Part shown: piece by piece, positions 1 to 8,328 of the stretch
Position numbering within the stretch: position 1 is the stretch's first letter
How the letters are laid out: each line of letters begins with the position of its first letter
DNA from: SpSt-398 sp041752235
Lineage (GTDB): Bacteria > Bacteroidota > Bacteroidia > Chitinophagales > Chitinophagaceae
Length of the DNA: 64,000 nt
Assembly: GCA_041752235.1 (NCBI GenBank)
Contig: JBGSHM010000023.1
Span: 74,131-138,130, forward strand
Direction of reading: 5' to 3'
The notes under the pieces: generated by a model
The model's database searches: none
What the model was told of the DNA's origin: nothing
What the model saw: only the letters and a program-made list of their open reading frames with translations
Position numbers and translations under genes: made by a program

Positions 1-725
1 AGGCATTGGATCGTCTGACCAAGGCGAACCTTCGTTTTGTGGTATCTGTTGCCAAGCAGTATCAGAACCAGGGATTATCGCTTCCCGACCTGATCAATGA
101 AGGTAATCTGGGTTTGATCAAAGCAGCCCAGCGTTTCGATGAAACCCGTGGTTTCAAGTTCATCTCTTACGCTGTTTGGTGGATCCGTCAGAGTATTCTT
201 CAGGCCCTGGCTGAGCAGGCCCGTATCGTACGTTTGCCCCTGAATAAAGTGGGTTTGACCAACCGGGTACAGAAGGCTTTCTCCCAATTGGAGCAGGAAT
301 ACGAGCGCGAACCCTCTGCCGAAGAGCTGGCCGATCTGTTGAATATGGACCTCGATGAGGTTTCGGCTACCCTGAATATATCTTCCCGTCATGTGAGTAT
401 GGATACCCCGCTTTCCGAAGGGGAAGACAGCACCCTGATGGATGTAATGATCAACCCCAATGCCGAAAAGACCGATGCTGCACTGGATCACTGTGAAAGC
501 CTGAAACAGGAGATCGAGCGGTCCCTGAAACAGCTAACGGAGCGCCAGAAAGAGGTGATCTGTTATTTCTTTGGGATCGGTGTAGATCATCCCATGAGCC
601 TGGAAGATATCGGCGAAAAATTCAGCCTCACCCGCGAAAGGGTCCGGCAGATCAAAGACAAAGCCATTACCAAATTAAGAACAACCAACCGCGGGAATCA
701 GCTTCGCTCCTTCCTCGGTGCTTAA
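1..725 (+). CDS. rpoD: Primary RNA polymerase sigma factor RpoD/SigA (5' truncated by window edge)
   Basis: Housekeeping sigma-70 factor that directs core RNA polymerase to promoters. The visible part starts inside region 2: NLRFVVSVAKQYQNQG, then DLINEGNLGLIKAAQRFD, then the aromatic-rich promoter-melting segment GFKFISYAVWWIRQSI. Region 3 follows, then a C-terminal region 4 helix-turn-helix (SLEDIGEKFSLTRERVRQIK). The frame is open to the window edge; the TTG at 6 is an internal leucine, not a start. Bacteroidota RpoD is about 287 residues, so roughly 45 N-terminal residues lie outside the window. The short form without a large region 1.1 is typical of the phylum. A hairpin terminator follows the stop. 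Confidence 0.96.
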   Translation, partial: ALDRLTKANLRFVVSVAKQYQNQGLSLPDLINEGNLGLIKAAQRFDETRGFKFISYAVWWIRQSILQALAEQARIVRLPLNKVGLTNRVQKAFSQLEQEYEREPSAEELADLLNMDLDEVSATLNISSRHVSMDTPLSEGEDSTLMDVMINPNAEKTDAALDHCESLKQEIERSLKQLTERQKEVICYFFGIGVDHPMSLEDIGEKFSLTRERVRQIKDKAITKLRTTNRGNQLRSFLGA

Positions 726-781
726 ATTTTAAAAATAGAGACAGATTTATACTCTTCTTCTTTAATTTTGCTACTTAACTG

Positions 782-814
782 AAAATGTAATCATTTCGAT
801 GGTTACATTTTTTG
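782..814 (+). terminator. Rho-independent terminator of rpoD
   Basis: AAAATGTAA (782-790) pairs with TTACATTTT (803-811). The stem continues inward through CAT/ATG to a TTCG tetraloop (795-798) and is followed by a T run to 813. This is a stable stem, UUCG loop and U tract just downstream of rpoD. Confidence 0.8.
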
Positions 815-893
815 TTTAACCGCCAAGGCACAAAGACGCCATGAAAGATCAGGCCTTGGTGCTCCATAGCGCCTTAGCGTCTTTGCGGTTAAA
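815..893. repeat. Dispersed palindromic element, family A (CCGCCAnGACGC type)
   Basis: Left end TTTAACCGC (815-823) pairs with GCGGTTAAA (885-893). The interior carries the family words CAAAGACGCC and GCGCCTTAGCGTCTTTGCGG. It fills the gap between rpoD and ffh. The same element recurs at 3463, 6134, 11522, 14011, 17255, 31473, 43346 and 59068, with a half copy at 25516 and another inside 60876-60930. Confidence 0.85.
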
Positions 894-913
894 CCACTTT
901 TTAAAGCAAGAAC

Positions 914-2239
914 ATGTTCAACTCATTACAAGAAAAGCTCGAATCCGCCTTTAAGAACCTCAAAGGCCAGGGACGCATCACGGAGCTCAATATTGCCTCT
1001 ACCGTGAAGGATATCCGTCGCGCGCTGGTGGATGCGGATGTGAACTATAAGATCGCCAAGGAATTCACTGACCGGGTCAAAGACAAGGCCATGGGGGAAA
1101 AAGTGATCACGGCCATTTCCCCGGGTCAATTAATGACCAAGATCGTTAAGGATGAACTCACCGATCTCATGGGTGGTGAAGAAGCGGTTTTCAATGCCAA
1201 AGGCAGCCCGGCCGTCATCCTGATCGCGGGTTTACAGGGTAGTGGTAAAACAACTTTTAGTGGTAAGCTGGCAAATTACCTCAAGAAAAGAAAGGGGCTC
1301 TCTCCGCTGCTGGTGGCGGCAGACATATACCGACCTGCGGCCATGGAGCAACTGCGTGTCCTGGGTGAGCAGATCGGTGTGGATGTTCACCTCGAACTGG
1401 AGAACAAAGATGCCATCTCCATAGCCGAAAATGCGGTCAAAGAAGCCCGGAGCAAGAACAAGAATGTGGTGATCATTGATACGGCCGGTCGCCTCGCGAT
1501 CGATGAGGTCATGATGACCGAAGTGGCCAATATCCGAAAGGCGGTCAATCCACAGGAGATCCTTTTTGTGGTGGACAGTATGACCGGTCAGGATGCGGTC
1601 AATACCGCCAAGGCCTTTAATGACCGCCTGGATTTTACCGGCGTAGTGCTTACCAAACTCGATGGTGATACCCGTGGTGGTGCGGCCCTTTCCATCAAAT
1701 ACACGGTCAACAAACCCATCAAATTCATCAGTTCAGGGGAGAAAATGGATACCCTGGATGTGTTCTATCCTGAACGGATGGCCCAGCGGATCCTCGGCAT
1801 GGGTGATATCACCTCCCTGGTAGAAAAAGCCCAGCAGGATTTTGACGAGGAACAGGCCAAGAAATTGGAGAGCAAGATCCGGAAAAACAAGTTTGATTTT
1901 GCCGACTTCAAGATGCAATTGGAGCAGATCAAGAAAATGGGTAACATAAAGGACCTGATGGGGATGATCCCCGGGATGGGAAAGGCCATAAAAGATGTCG
2001 ATATCAGCGATGACTCCTTTAAAGGGATCGAAGCCATGATCAATTCCATGACCCTGGAGGAGCGGGAAAACCCCGATCTGATCGACGGAAGCCGCCGGAA
2101 AAGGATCGCCAAAGGGGCCGGAAAAGACATCAGCGAGGTCAATAATTTCATGAAACAGTTTGACCAGATGCGCCAAATGATGAAAAATATGAATAAAATG
2201 TCCGTGGGACGCATGCTCCCAGGCATGAAAAGACCTTGA
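914..2239 (+). CDS. ffh: Signal recognition particle GTPase Ffh (SRP54)
   Basis: Binds 4.5S RNA and signal sequences of nascent membrane proteins and delivers ribosomes to FtsY at the membrane. The N domain occupies about residues 1-90. The G domain has the P-loop GLQGSGKT (106-113), DTAGR (189-193) and TKLDGDTRGG (247-256). The C-terminal methionine-rich M domain (about 295-441) has the finger loop and the RNA-binding stretch around SRRKRIAKGAG, and ends MLPGMKRP. The length of 441 aa is normal. ATG start directly after the family A repeat. It is followed by rpsP, a common bacterial pairing of SRP and ribosomal genes. Confidence 0.97.
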   Translation: MFNSLQEKLESAFKNLKGQGRITELNIASTVKDIRRALVDADVNYKIAKEFTDRVKDKAMGEKVITAISPGQLMTKIVKDELTDLMGGEEAVFNAKGSPAVILIAGLQGSGKTTFSGKLANYLKKRKGLSPLLVAADIYRPAAMEQLRVLGEQIGVDVHLELENKDAISIAENAVKEARSKNKNVVIIDTAGRLAIDEVMMTEVANIRKAVNPQEILFVVDSMTGQDAVNTAKAFNDRLDFTGVVLTKLDGDTRGGAALSIKYTVNKPIKFISSGEKMDTLDVFYPERMAQRILGMGDITSLVEKAQQDFDEEQAKKLESKIRKNKFDFADFKMQLEQIKKMGNIKDLMGMIPGMGKAIKDVDISDDSFKGIEAMINSMTLEERENPDLIDGSRRKRIAKGAGKDISEVNNFMKQFDQMRQMMKNMNKMSVGRMLPGMKRP

Positions 2240-2268
2240 TAAACAATGACAATTTCGTGTATTTCGGG

Positions 2269-2300
2269 TTTGGGAATATTCCCTTCTTGAATTACATTTG
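2269..2300 (+). promoter_or_regulatory. Bacteroidota-type promoter for rpsP
   Basis: A -33 element TTTG (2269-2272), a 20-nt spacer and a perfect -7 element TACATTTG (2293-2300) match the Bacteroidota consensus TTTG-N19..21-TAnnTTTG. Predicted start near 2307 gives a leader of about 40 nt before the ATG at 2346. Confidence 0.65.
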
Positions 2301-2345
2301 CAGTCCGAACAATTATTTATTCACGCATTTAAATTTCTATTTAAG

Positions 2346-2795
2346 ATGCCAGTTAAAATCCGTTTGCAAAGACACGGGTCTAAGAAGAGACCTTTCTATT
2401 TCATCGTAGTGGCTGACGGCCGCTCCCCTCGCGATGGAAAATTCATTCAGAAATTAGGTACGTACAACCCCCTGACCATTCCGGCTACCATTAGCCTGGA
2501 TCGTCAAAAAGCCCTGGAATGGCTGAACAAAGGTGCCCAACCCACCGACACCGTTCGCCGGATCCTCAGCTTTAAAGGCGTATTGTACCTGAAGCACCTT
2601 TTACGCGGAGTTAAACTGGGTCTGTTCGATGATGCCACCGCTATGGAAAAATTCCAAAAATGGCATTCCGAACATGAAGCCCAGGTGAAAAAACGCCAGG
2701 AAGATGCCCAACGTGCCCGCAGAGCAAGAAGAAACCCTCCTCCCCGCCGCCCGGCTGAAAGAAGGCCTGAAAGCAGCGCAGGATCGGAAGAATAG
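2346..2795 (+). CDS. rpsP: 30S ribosomal protein S16
   Basis: Small-subunit assembly protein that binds 16S rRNA. The conserved core is MPVKIRLQRHGSKKRPFYF at the N-terminus and GRSPRDGKFIQKLGTYNP. The basic C-terminal extension (about residues 110-149, Arg/Pro/Glu rich) is longer than in E. coli S16 (82 aa) but usual for Bacteroidota. The reading frame opens further upstream at 2298. The ATG at 2346 is chosen because MPVKIRL is the family N-terminus and because the predicted promoter ends at 2300. It heads the rpsP-rimM pair. Confidence 0.96.
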   Translation: MPVKIRLQRHGSKKRPFYFIVVADGRSPRDGKFIQKLGTYNPLTIPATISLDRQKALEWLNKGAQPTDTVRRILSFKGVLYLKHLLRGVKLGLFDDATAMEKFQKWHSEHEAQVKKRQEDAQRARRARRNPPPRRPAERRPESSAGSEE

Positions 2796-2805
2796 CTTTG
2801 ACCGA

Positions 2806-2928
2806 GAAACGTGAGACGTGAGTGGTGAGTAGTGAATTCTTTTGGGTTCATTATTCACCACTTTTTCATTAAAAAACATCTCACCACTCACGATTCACGA
2901 TTCACCATTCACCATTCACCATTTACAT
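2806..2928. repeat. Dispersed inverted repeat, GTGAGTGGTGAG family
   Basis: GTGAGTGGTGAG (2818-2829) pairs with CTCACCACTCAC (2880-2891). Inner pairing is between AGTGAAT and ATTCAC, and a tail of degenerate ATTCACC units runs to about 2928. It separates rpsP from rimM and is open in the rimM frame, which extends that ORF artificially upstream. Confidence 0.7.
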
Positions 2929-2934
2929 CCCCCC

Positions 2935-3456
2935 TTGCCCGAATACTTCAACATAGGAAAACTCGTCGCCGTTCATGGCCTCAAAGGAGAACTCGTCCTG
3001 GAACACAACCTGGGCAAGAAAACTTCTTTAAAAGGTCTTACGACCCTTTTTATCGAGGAGCGGAAAGACAGTTTTCTTCCCTGGTTTATTGAATCCACCC
3101 GGATAAAAAGCGAAGACGAGGTTTTTGTCAAGCTGGAAACCGTAGATACGCGGGAGGCCGCCGCCAAACTCACGCCAAAACCTGTTTGGATCCCTGAAGC
3201 AGATTTTAAGAAATTCACGGCCAAGAATGCACCCATGAACCTTCTGGGTTATACCCTGATCGATCACGGCAAACCCCTGGGGCCGATCCTCGAAGTGATC
3301 GAACAACCCCATCAGTTGCTTTGCCGGCTTGAGATCAATGGAAAAGAATTACTCGCTCCGTTGATGGAAGCTACCCTCGTAAAAATCGATCATAAAAAAA
3401 GAGAAGTAAAAGTGGAATTACCGGAGGGGTTGGTGGAGATGTATGTGGGGAATTAA
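2935..3456 (+). CDS. rimM: Ribosome maturation factor RimM
   Basis: 16S rRNA processing/30S maturation factor that binds ribosomal protein S19. The N-terminal beta-barrel carries YFNIGKLVAVHGLKGEL, the hallmark of the family (normally hGkI..phGlkGel). The C-terminal PRC-barrel ends with VELPEGLVEMY. I place the start at TTG 2935, which gives 173 aa, the usual RimM size. The frame continues to 2842, but the extra 31 residues are translated repeat sequence (Thr/Ile/His rich) and have no RimM counterpart. The normal partner trmD is not next door but about 8 kb downstream. Confidence 0.93.
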   Translation: MPEYFNIGKLVAVHGLKGELVLEHNLGKKTSLKGLTTLFIEERKDSFLPWFIESTRIKSEDEVFVKLETVDTREAAAKLTPKPVWIPEADFKKFTAKNAPMNLLGYTLIDHGKPLGPILEVIEQPHQLLCRLEINGKELLAPLMEATLVKIDHKKREVKVELPEGLVEMYVGN

Positions 3457-3462
3457 AAAACT

Positions 3463-3529
3463 TTTACCGCCAGGACACAAAGGCGCCAAGAACCTTGCGT
3501 ACCTTGCGACCTAGCGCCATTGCGGTAAA
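3463..3529. repeat. Dispersed palindromic element, family A
   Basis: TTTACCGC (3463-3470) pairs with GCGGTAAA (3522-3529), with GGCGCCAAG/CTAGCGCC inside. It lies between rimM and dinB and is open in the dinB frame. Confidence 0.85.
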
Positions 3530-3542
3530 TCAATCCTTTTTT

Positions 3543-4703
3543 TTGTCTTCTGCTGCCCGCCATATCGCCCATTTCGACCTTGACTCCTTTTTTGTATCGG
3601 TGGAGATACTCAATAACCCCGCCTTGAGGGGAAAACCCGTGTTGGTTGGTGGATATGAACGCGGCGTAGTGGCTGCCTGCAGCTACGAAGCCCGCAAATT
3701 TGGTATCCACTCCGCCATGCCCATGAAAAGGGCCATGCAGCTTTGCCCCCAGGCCATCGTCACCAATGCCAGTCGGTCAGAATACTCAAAATACTCGCGC
3801 TGGGTCACCGATATCATAGCGGATAAAGTGCCCTTATTTGAGAAAGCCTCGATCGATGAATTCTATATTGATCTGACCGGGATGGATAAATTTTTTGGCG
3901 TGAGCAAATATGCGCAGGAACTCAGGGAAAGGGTTATCCGCGAAACCGGGCTCCCGATCTCCGGTGGACTTTCCTCCGCTAAATTCATCAGCAAGATCGC
4001 TACCAATGAAGCCAAACCCAATGGCTTTTTAGAAATACCGCATGGCCTGGAAACGGCCTTTCTCTGGCCCCTTGCCGTAGAAAAGATCAATGGTGTCGGA
4101 AAACAAACCGAACTGCTCCTGAAGAGTATGGGTTTAAATACCATCGGGGATATCGCCCGCACCAAGCCTGAGTTGCTGGAAAAAAAATTGGGCAAATGGG
4201 GTGAATCACTCTGGGAAAAGGCACAGGGAAGAGGAAATGCGGTTGTCAATACCGACTGGGTGCAGAAAAGCATGAGCCATGAAAACACTTTTGATAAAGA
4301 TCAGACCGATCTTGACTTTTTATTTAAAGAACTCGTGAGACTTACGGAAAAAACAGCCTATTCCCTGCGGGAAGACGAAAAGATGACGGGCTGTATCACG
4401 GTCAAGATCCGGTATTCGGATTTTGAGACGATGTCTAAACAGGAAACGATTGATTATACAGCATTGGATGATGTATTGATCGCCAAGGTAAAGGACCTGT
4501 TTAATAAATCCTGGCAAAAAGGGAGACCCGTACGTCTGTTGGGTGTCCGTTTCAGTCAACTCATTCCGCTCAATCTGCAAATGAGTTTATTTGACAATCA
4601 GGTCGAAAAACTCCAGCTCTATAAAGCCGTCGACGAAATCAAAGACCGGTTTGGGACCAAGTCGGTTACTAAAGGCATTAACACAAAAAAGACTAAAAGC
4701 TAA
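3543..4703 (+). CDS. dinB: DNA polymerase IV (Y-family translesion polymerase)
   Basis: Error-prone bypass polymerase. The palm motif HFDLDSFFVSVE near the N-terminus supplies the first catalytic aspartates, and SIDEFYIDLTG (about residue 105-115) supplies the Asp-Glu pair. Helix-hairpin-helix and little-finger regions follow. QMSLF near the C-terminus fits the beta-clamp binding motif. I choose TTG 3543 (386 aa). The ORF opens at TTG 3495, but its first 13 residues are encoded by the repeat. The last codons (ACT AAA AGC TAA) belong to a TAGC-family repeat, which therefore provides the stop. Confidence 0.93.
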   Translation: MSSAARHIAHFDLDSFFVSVEILNNPALRGKPVLVGGYERGVVAACSYEARKFGIHSAMPMKRAMQLCPQAIVTNASRSEYSKYSRWVTDIIADKVPLFEKASIDEFYIDLTGMDKFFGVSKYAQELRERVIRETGLPISGGLSSAKFISKIATNEAKPNGFLEIPHGLETAFLWPLAVEKINGVGKQTELLLKSMGLNTIGDIARTKPELLEKKLGKWGESLWEKAQGRGNAVVNTDWVQKSMSHENTFDKDQTDLDFLFKELVRLTEKTAYSLREDEKMTGCITVKIRYSDFETMSKQETIDYTALDDVLIAKVKDLFNKSWQKGRPVRLLGVRFSQLIPLNLQMSLFDNQVEKLQLYKAVDEIKDRFGTKSVTKGINTKKTKS

Positions 4704-4728
4704 AAGCTATAGGCTTTTAGCTTTTAGT
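4692..4728. repeat. Inverted repeat, TAGC family; likely terminator of dinB
   Basis: A perfect 16-bp stem, ACTAAAAGCTAAAAGC (4692-4707) with GCTTTTAGCTTTTAGT (4713-4728) and a 5-nt loop. The dinB stop codon (4701-4703) lies inside the left arm. Other copies are at 22991, 25481, 36321 and 46146-46283. Confidence 0.8.
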
Positions 4729-4754
4729 ATATTCGTAATCTAAAATTTCTCACC

Positions 4755-6119
4755 ATGTCACAAGTCTGGAAAGAATACCTCGAAAAGAACAAAGACCGCT
4801 TTTTAACCGAGATGATGGAGCTGCTCCGGATCCCCTCTGTGAGTGCAAAAAGTGAACACAAGGCGGATATGCTGGCCTGTGCCGAAGCCGTAAAGAAAAG
4901 TCTGCTGGATGCCGGTTGTAGTAAAGCCGAAGTAATGGATACTGGTGGTCATCCTGCCGTATATGGTGAAAAGATCATTGACCCCAAAAACCCTACGGTA
5001 CTGGTATATGGACATTATGATGTACAACCTCCGGAGCCGCTTGAGCTATGGAACACCCCTCCTTTTGAACCAACCATTAAAGACGGGAAAGTATTTGCCC
5101 GGGGAAGCGCTGATGACAAAGGGCAATTCTACATGCACGTGAAAGCACTGGAGATACTGAGCAAAACAAATTCGCTGACCACCAATATTAAATTCCTGAT
5201 CGAAGGAGAAGAAGAAGTAGGCTCTCCCAACCTCGGCAAATTTGTGGCTGATCATAAAGACATGCTCAAGGCCGATGTGATCCTGATCAGCGACAGTTCC
5301 ATGTTGAGTATGGAAAATCCGTCGCTGGATACAGGCGTGCGTGGTTTAAGTTATATCGAAGTGGAAGTGACTGGCGCCAAGCGTGATCTGCACAGTGGCA
5401 CCTATGGTGGTGCGGTAGCCAACCCCATCACCATCCTGGCGCAAATGATCGCCAGTTGTCATGATGCAAATAATCACATCACCATCCCGGGCTTTTATGA
5501 TGATGTTGTGGTAGCAGGTCCGGAAGAAAGAGCCCTGATCAACAAAGCACCATATGACGAAAAAGAATATATGGACGAATTGGGTGTAAAAGCCCTGTGG
5601 GGAGAGAAGGGGTATACTACTTATGAACGTACCGGTATTCGACCCACATTGGAAGTAAATGGTATCTGGGGAGGTTATACCGGAGAAGGTGCCAAAACCG
5701 TGCTTCCATCAAAAGCCTTTGCCAAGATATCCGCCCGGTTGGTGCCCAATCAGTCTTCCGACAAGATCACGGAGAAACTACTTTCCTATTTCAAATCCAT
5801 TGCTCCACCTTCGGTAGAGGTAAAAGCGCAACTCCATCATGGCGGTGAACCGTATATGACCCCGATCGATAGCAAGGGGTATAAAGCAGCGGCAAAAACA
5901 GTGGAAACCACGTTTGGTAAAGCGCCCATTCCAGTGCGGGGTGGAGGAAGTATTCCCATTTGCTCGATCCTGGAAAGAGAACTGGGGATCAAGATCATCT
6001 TTATGGGCTTTGGGTTGGATAATGACAACCTGCATAGTCCGAATGAGAAATATAATATCGAAAACTATTTTAAAGGGATCGAGACCATTCCCTATTTCCA
6101 TCAATACTTTGCCGAATAA
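4755..6119 (+). CDS. M20 family dipeptidase (CNDP/carnosinase-like)
   Basis: Zinc-dependent peptidase of the M20 (ArgE/DapE/CPG2) family, probably cytosolic because there is no signal peptide. Visible metal and catalytic residues are H87 in YGHYDVQP, D120 in GSADDKG, the E-E pair in EGEEEVGSPNLG (about 150-156), and a late His in DNDNLHSPNE (about 430). The insert after E150 with GVRGLSYIEVEV and DLHSGTYGG is the dimerisation/lid domain of dipeptidases related to CNDP2. The length of 454 aa fits that subgroup. It stands alone between dinB and the S4 gene, so the neighbours do not suggest a substrate. Confidence 0.88.
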   Translation: MSQVWKEYLEKNKDRFLTEMMELLRIPSVSAKSEHKADMLACAEAVKKSLLDAGCSKAEVMDTGGHPAVYGEKIIDPKNPTVLVYGHYDVQPPEPLELWNTPPFEPTIKDGKVFARGSADDKGQFYMHVKALEILSKTNSLTTNIKFLIEGEEEVGSPNLGKFVADHKDMLKADVILISDSSMLSMENPSLDTGVRGLSYIEVEVTGAKRDLHSGTYGGAVANPITILAQMIASCHDANNHITIPGFYDDVVVAGPEERALINKAPYDEKEYMDELGVKALWGEKGYTTYERTGIRPTLEVNGIWGGYTGEGAKTVLPSKAFAKISARLVPNQSSDKITEKLLSYFKSIAPPSVEVKAQLHHGGEPYMTPIDSKGYKAAAKTVETTFGKAPIPVRGGGSIPICSILERELGIKIIFMGFGLDNDNLHSPNEKYNIENYFKGIETIPYFHQYFAE

Positions 6120-6133
6120 CCATTTCCTTGTGC

Positions 6134-6175
6134 CTTTGCGTCCTGGCGGTTAAGATTTACCGCCAGGACGCAAAG
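6134..6175. repeat. Dispersed palindromic element, family A, compact hairpin form
   Basis: A perfect 17-bp stem, CTTTGCGTCCTGGCGGT (6134-6150) with ACCGCCAGGACGCAAAG (6159-6175) and an 8-nt loop. It follows the M20 stop and precedes the S4 gene. The arm order is inverted relative to the copy at 815: the CCGCC words face the loop. Confidence 0.85.
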
Positions 6176-6199
6176 CAGCAAGGGACGCGAGGAGGAGAT

Positions 6200-6586
6200 A
6201 TGCCGGAGAAAGAGAAACTGAGACTTGATAAATACCTCTGGGCCATTCGTTTGTTTAAAACACGTACCATGGCTGCGGCTGCCTGCGATACCGGCAAGGT
6301 GAAATATCAGGGTACTGCAGCAAAAGCAGCGCGTTCGGTGGCTATTGGTGATGAATACGAAGTAAAGACAGAAAACAAACGCTGGCGGATTCAGGTCACA
6401 GGGTTACTCCACAACCGCGCCAAATACGAAGAAGCCATCAAACATTATCTTGACATCACCCCTGCTGAAGAGATACAACGTCTCCAATACCAGGCCGCAA
6501 CATTTCATACCGGAAAAAGAAGAAGTAAAATTGGAAGACCAACCAAAAAAGAACGTCGCGATCTCGATGATTTTCTGGAAGATTAG
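6200..6586 (+). CDS. S4-domain RNA-binding protein, Hsp15/HslR-like
   Basis: Small RNA-binding protein. The S4 fold is at residues 7-70 (LRLDKYLWAIRLFKTRTMA, then AKAARSVAIGDEYEV). The basic C-terminal tail (KRRSKIGRPTKKERRD) resembles Hsp15, which rescues 50S subunits carrying stalled peptidyl-tRNA. The length of 128 aa fits. The start is ATG 6200, preceded by GAGGAGG (6190-6196), one of the few Shine-Dalgarno-like sequences in the window. The ORF continues upstream to 6128 only through the family A repeat. Assignment to Hsp15 rather than another S4 protein is moderate. Confidence 0.85.
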   Translation: MPEKEKLRLDKYLWAIRLFKTRTMAAAACDTGKVKYQGTAAKAARSVAIGDEYEVKTENKRWRIQVTGLLHNRAKYEEAIKHYLDITPAEEIQRLQYQAATFHTGKRRSKIGRPTKKERRDLDDFLED

Positions 6587-6718
6587 GTAGTGAGTAATAT
6601 CATCTCCACAGTTCACTACGATCATAGTTTTTCCCTATACAAAAAAGGTATATTAGAAAGGAACGGTTTTTGAGACCGTTATTTTGAAAGATGATTCATT
6701 CACCTTAAAATTTCGTTT

Positions 6719-7171
6719 ATGGAAAACAAAGCAGTGGAAAAAACCAGATCTTCCTGGCCCACCTTGTTTGACGGGGGTTGGATGGAAAAATTTTTCAACG
6801 CGCCATTGGACGAGTTTTTCAACCTGGGTAAGGTTATCAATGTACCGGCGGTCAATGTATCGGAGACAGAGAAGGAGTTTAAGCTTTGTATTGCCGCACC
6901 CGGACTGGACAAAGGCGATTTCAAGGTAGAGGTAGTAGAGGACATGCTGACGATCAGTGCAGAAAAAGAAAGAGAGGAGAAAGAAGAGAAGGAAGGACGT
7001 TTTAACAGACGGGAGTACAATTACAGTAGCTGGAGCCGGAGTTTCACACTACCGGAAGGGTGCATGCCCGACAAGATCGATGCGAAGTATGAACATGGCG
7101 AGTTGAAGATCCTGATCCCTAAATCCGAGGTTAAAGTATCACGTAAGATCAAGAACATTTCTGTGAATTAG
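6719..7171 (+). CDS. Small heat-shock protein, Hsp20/alpha-crystallin family
   Basis: ATP-independent holdase chaperone. The alpha-crystallin domain spans roughly residues 40-140 (VPAVNVSETEKEFKLCIAAPGLDKGDFKVEV, then the YNYSSWSRSFTLPEGC strand and HGELKILIPK). The variable N-terminal arm is short. The usual C-terminal I-x-I anchor is not obvious (ends VSRKIKNISVN). The length of 150 aa is normal. It is monocistronic: a 130-nt leader with the inverted repeat AACGGT/ACCGTT (6662-6680) precedes it and a strong terminator follows. Confidence 0.93.
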   Translation: MENKAVEKTRSSWPTLFDGGWMEKFFNAPLDEFFNLGKVINVPAVNVSETEKEFKLCIAAPGLDKGDFKVEVVEDMLTISAEKEREEKEEKEGRFNRREYNYSSWSRSFTLPEGCMPDKIDAKYEHGELKILIPKSEVKVSRKIKNISVN

Positions 7172-7190
7172 ACAGGATGTGCCGGAAGGC

Positions 7191-7230
7191 AGCCCATACC
7201 CAGTAGCTGAAAGGGTATGGGCTTTTTATT
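7191..7230 (+). terminator. Rho-independent terminator of hsp20
   Basis: AGCCCATACCC (7191-7201) pairs perfectly with GGGTATGGGCT (7213-7223) across an 11-nt loop and is followed by TTTTATT. The opposite-strand gene ends at 7237, so the hairpin sits at a convergent junction. Confidence 0.9.
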
Positions 7231-7236
7231 GATTTC

Positions 7237-8292
7237 TTAATAAAGCAGGTTCTTAAGTTTGTCGAGGTTGGATACGAGGATCTTTCCTTCCCGTACTTCG
7301 ATGAGTTTCTCGCTTTTGAAGTCACTGAGTGTACGGATCAGCGATTCGGTAGCTGTTCCAACATAATGGGCAATGTCTTCGCGGGAGATCTCGATGGGGT
7401 GTGCCCCTTCGGCATTGTTGAACTTAGCCTGAATATCCACCAGGGCCTTGGCTACCCGTTTGCGCAAGGAGCTATAGGCCAGGTTGAGCAAACGTTCTTC
7501 TTTTTCCTTGACATTCTGTGTAATGATGCGGATGAATTTCGCGGCGATATTGATGTCCCCATTGATCATATTCAAAAAATCTTCGCGGGGAATCTGCATG
7601 ATCTCCGCATCTTCAAGAATGACGGCGGAATCGTCATAGTTCTTATCCTCGATGAGCGCGGAGTACCCAATGAAGTCTCCATCGCTGAACAGATCGGTGA
7701 TGTATTCTTTTCCATCTTCATGGATCTTGAAACATTTGACCTTTCCTTTGAGCAGGCAATACAGGTAGCGGGGGCGTTTGCCTTCCTGGTAAAGGGTTTG
7801 TTTTTTGCTGTAAAACTCCACATCATACTGATCGGCCAGGTGTTTCATCAACCCGGTATCTTTCACATCGCGGATGAACTGGGAAACACCATGCTGGGTG
7901 GGTGCATACCGGGTCTCCATGATATCATTCTTCTTTAACCGAACCTCGATGGCATTGAGCAGTTCAATATCTTCAAACGGTTTGGTGATATAGTCATCTG
8001 CACCCATTTCCATGCCTTTCCTGAAATCACTTCTTTCGGTTTTGGCGGTCAGGAAGATGAATGGGATGTTCTGAGTTTCTTCATTTTTGCGAAGCAGGTG
8101 CAATACGCCATATCCATCCAGTTCAGGCATCATGATATCACAGACAATGACGGAAGGCTTTTCCTTCAGGGCGATCTCCACGCCTACTTTGCCGTTCTCT
8201 GCGGTGTAGGTTTTATAACCGGCCAAATCCAATATCTCGGCCGTATTGTCGCGGATCTCGTGGTTGTCATCAATTACCAGGACTGATTTCAT
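7237..8292 (-). CDS. Response regulator with REC, cNMP-binding and Crp/Fnr helix-turn-helix domains
   Basis: Fusion of a CheY-like receiver (residues 1-120; acidic pair D8/D9, phospho-acceptor D52 in VIVCDIMMPELDG, Lys in TKPFE) with a cyclic-nucleotide-binding-like domain (about 140-250, DGDFIGYSALIED) and a Crp-type winged helix (about 285-345). The recognition helix TATESLIRTLSDF keeps the Glu and Arg used by Crp/Fnr proteins to read TGA half-sites. It is the last gene of a minus-strand run ric-kinase-regulator with 36-37 nt gaps, so it is probably phosphorylated by the kinase encoded just upstream and acts on redox or NO genes. It is a candidate to bind the TGAY-N4-RTCA sites described here. 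No classical cAMP-contact residues can be confirmed by eye. Confidence 0.9.
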   Translation of the reverse strand: MKSVLVIDDNHEIRDNTAEILDLAGYKTYTAENGKVGVEIALKEKPSVIVCDIMMPELDGYGVLHLLRKNEETQNIPFIFLTAKTERSDFRKGMEMGADDYITKPFEDIELLNAIEVRLKKNDIMETRYAPTQHGVSQFIRDVKDTGLMKHLADQYDVEFYSKKQTLYQEGKRPRYLYCLLKGKVKCFKIHEDGKEYITDLFSDGDFIGYSALIEDKNYDDSAVILEDAEIMQIPREDFLNMINGDINIAAKFIRIITQNVKEKEERLLNLAYSSLRKRVAKALVDIQAKFNNAEGAHPIEISREDIAHYVGTATESLIRTLSDFKSEKLIEVREGKILVSNLDKLKNLLY

Positions 8293-8328
8293 TCTTTCGT
8301 GTTTTGTTTTAAGAGCCTTATATCTTTT

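Noticed and set aside
763..770. TAATTTTG after rpoD as a promoter for ffh
   Set aside because: No -33 partner at the right distance, and the rpoD terminator lies directly downstream, so a transcript would stop at once.
815..893. Family A repeats as a CRISPR array
   Set aside because: Copies are dispersed kilobases apart, palindromic and degenerate, with no regular spacers or cas genes.
6591..6632. TGAGTAATATCA, 22 nt, TAGTTTTT before hsp20
   Set aside because: Resembles the Crp/Fnr promoter pattern but has a mismatch in the core half-site and in the -7 element, and lies about 85 nt from the gene; not counted.
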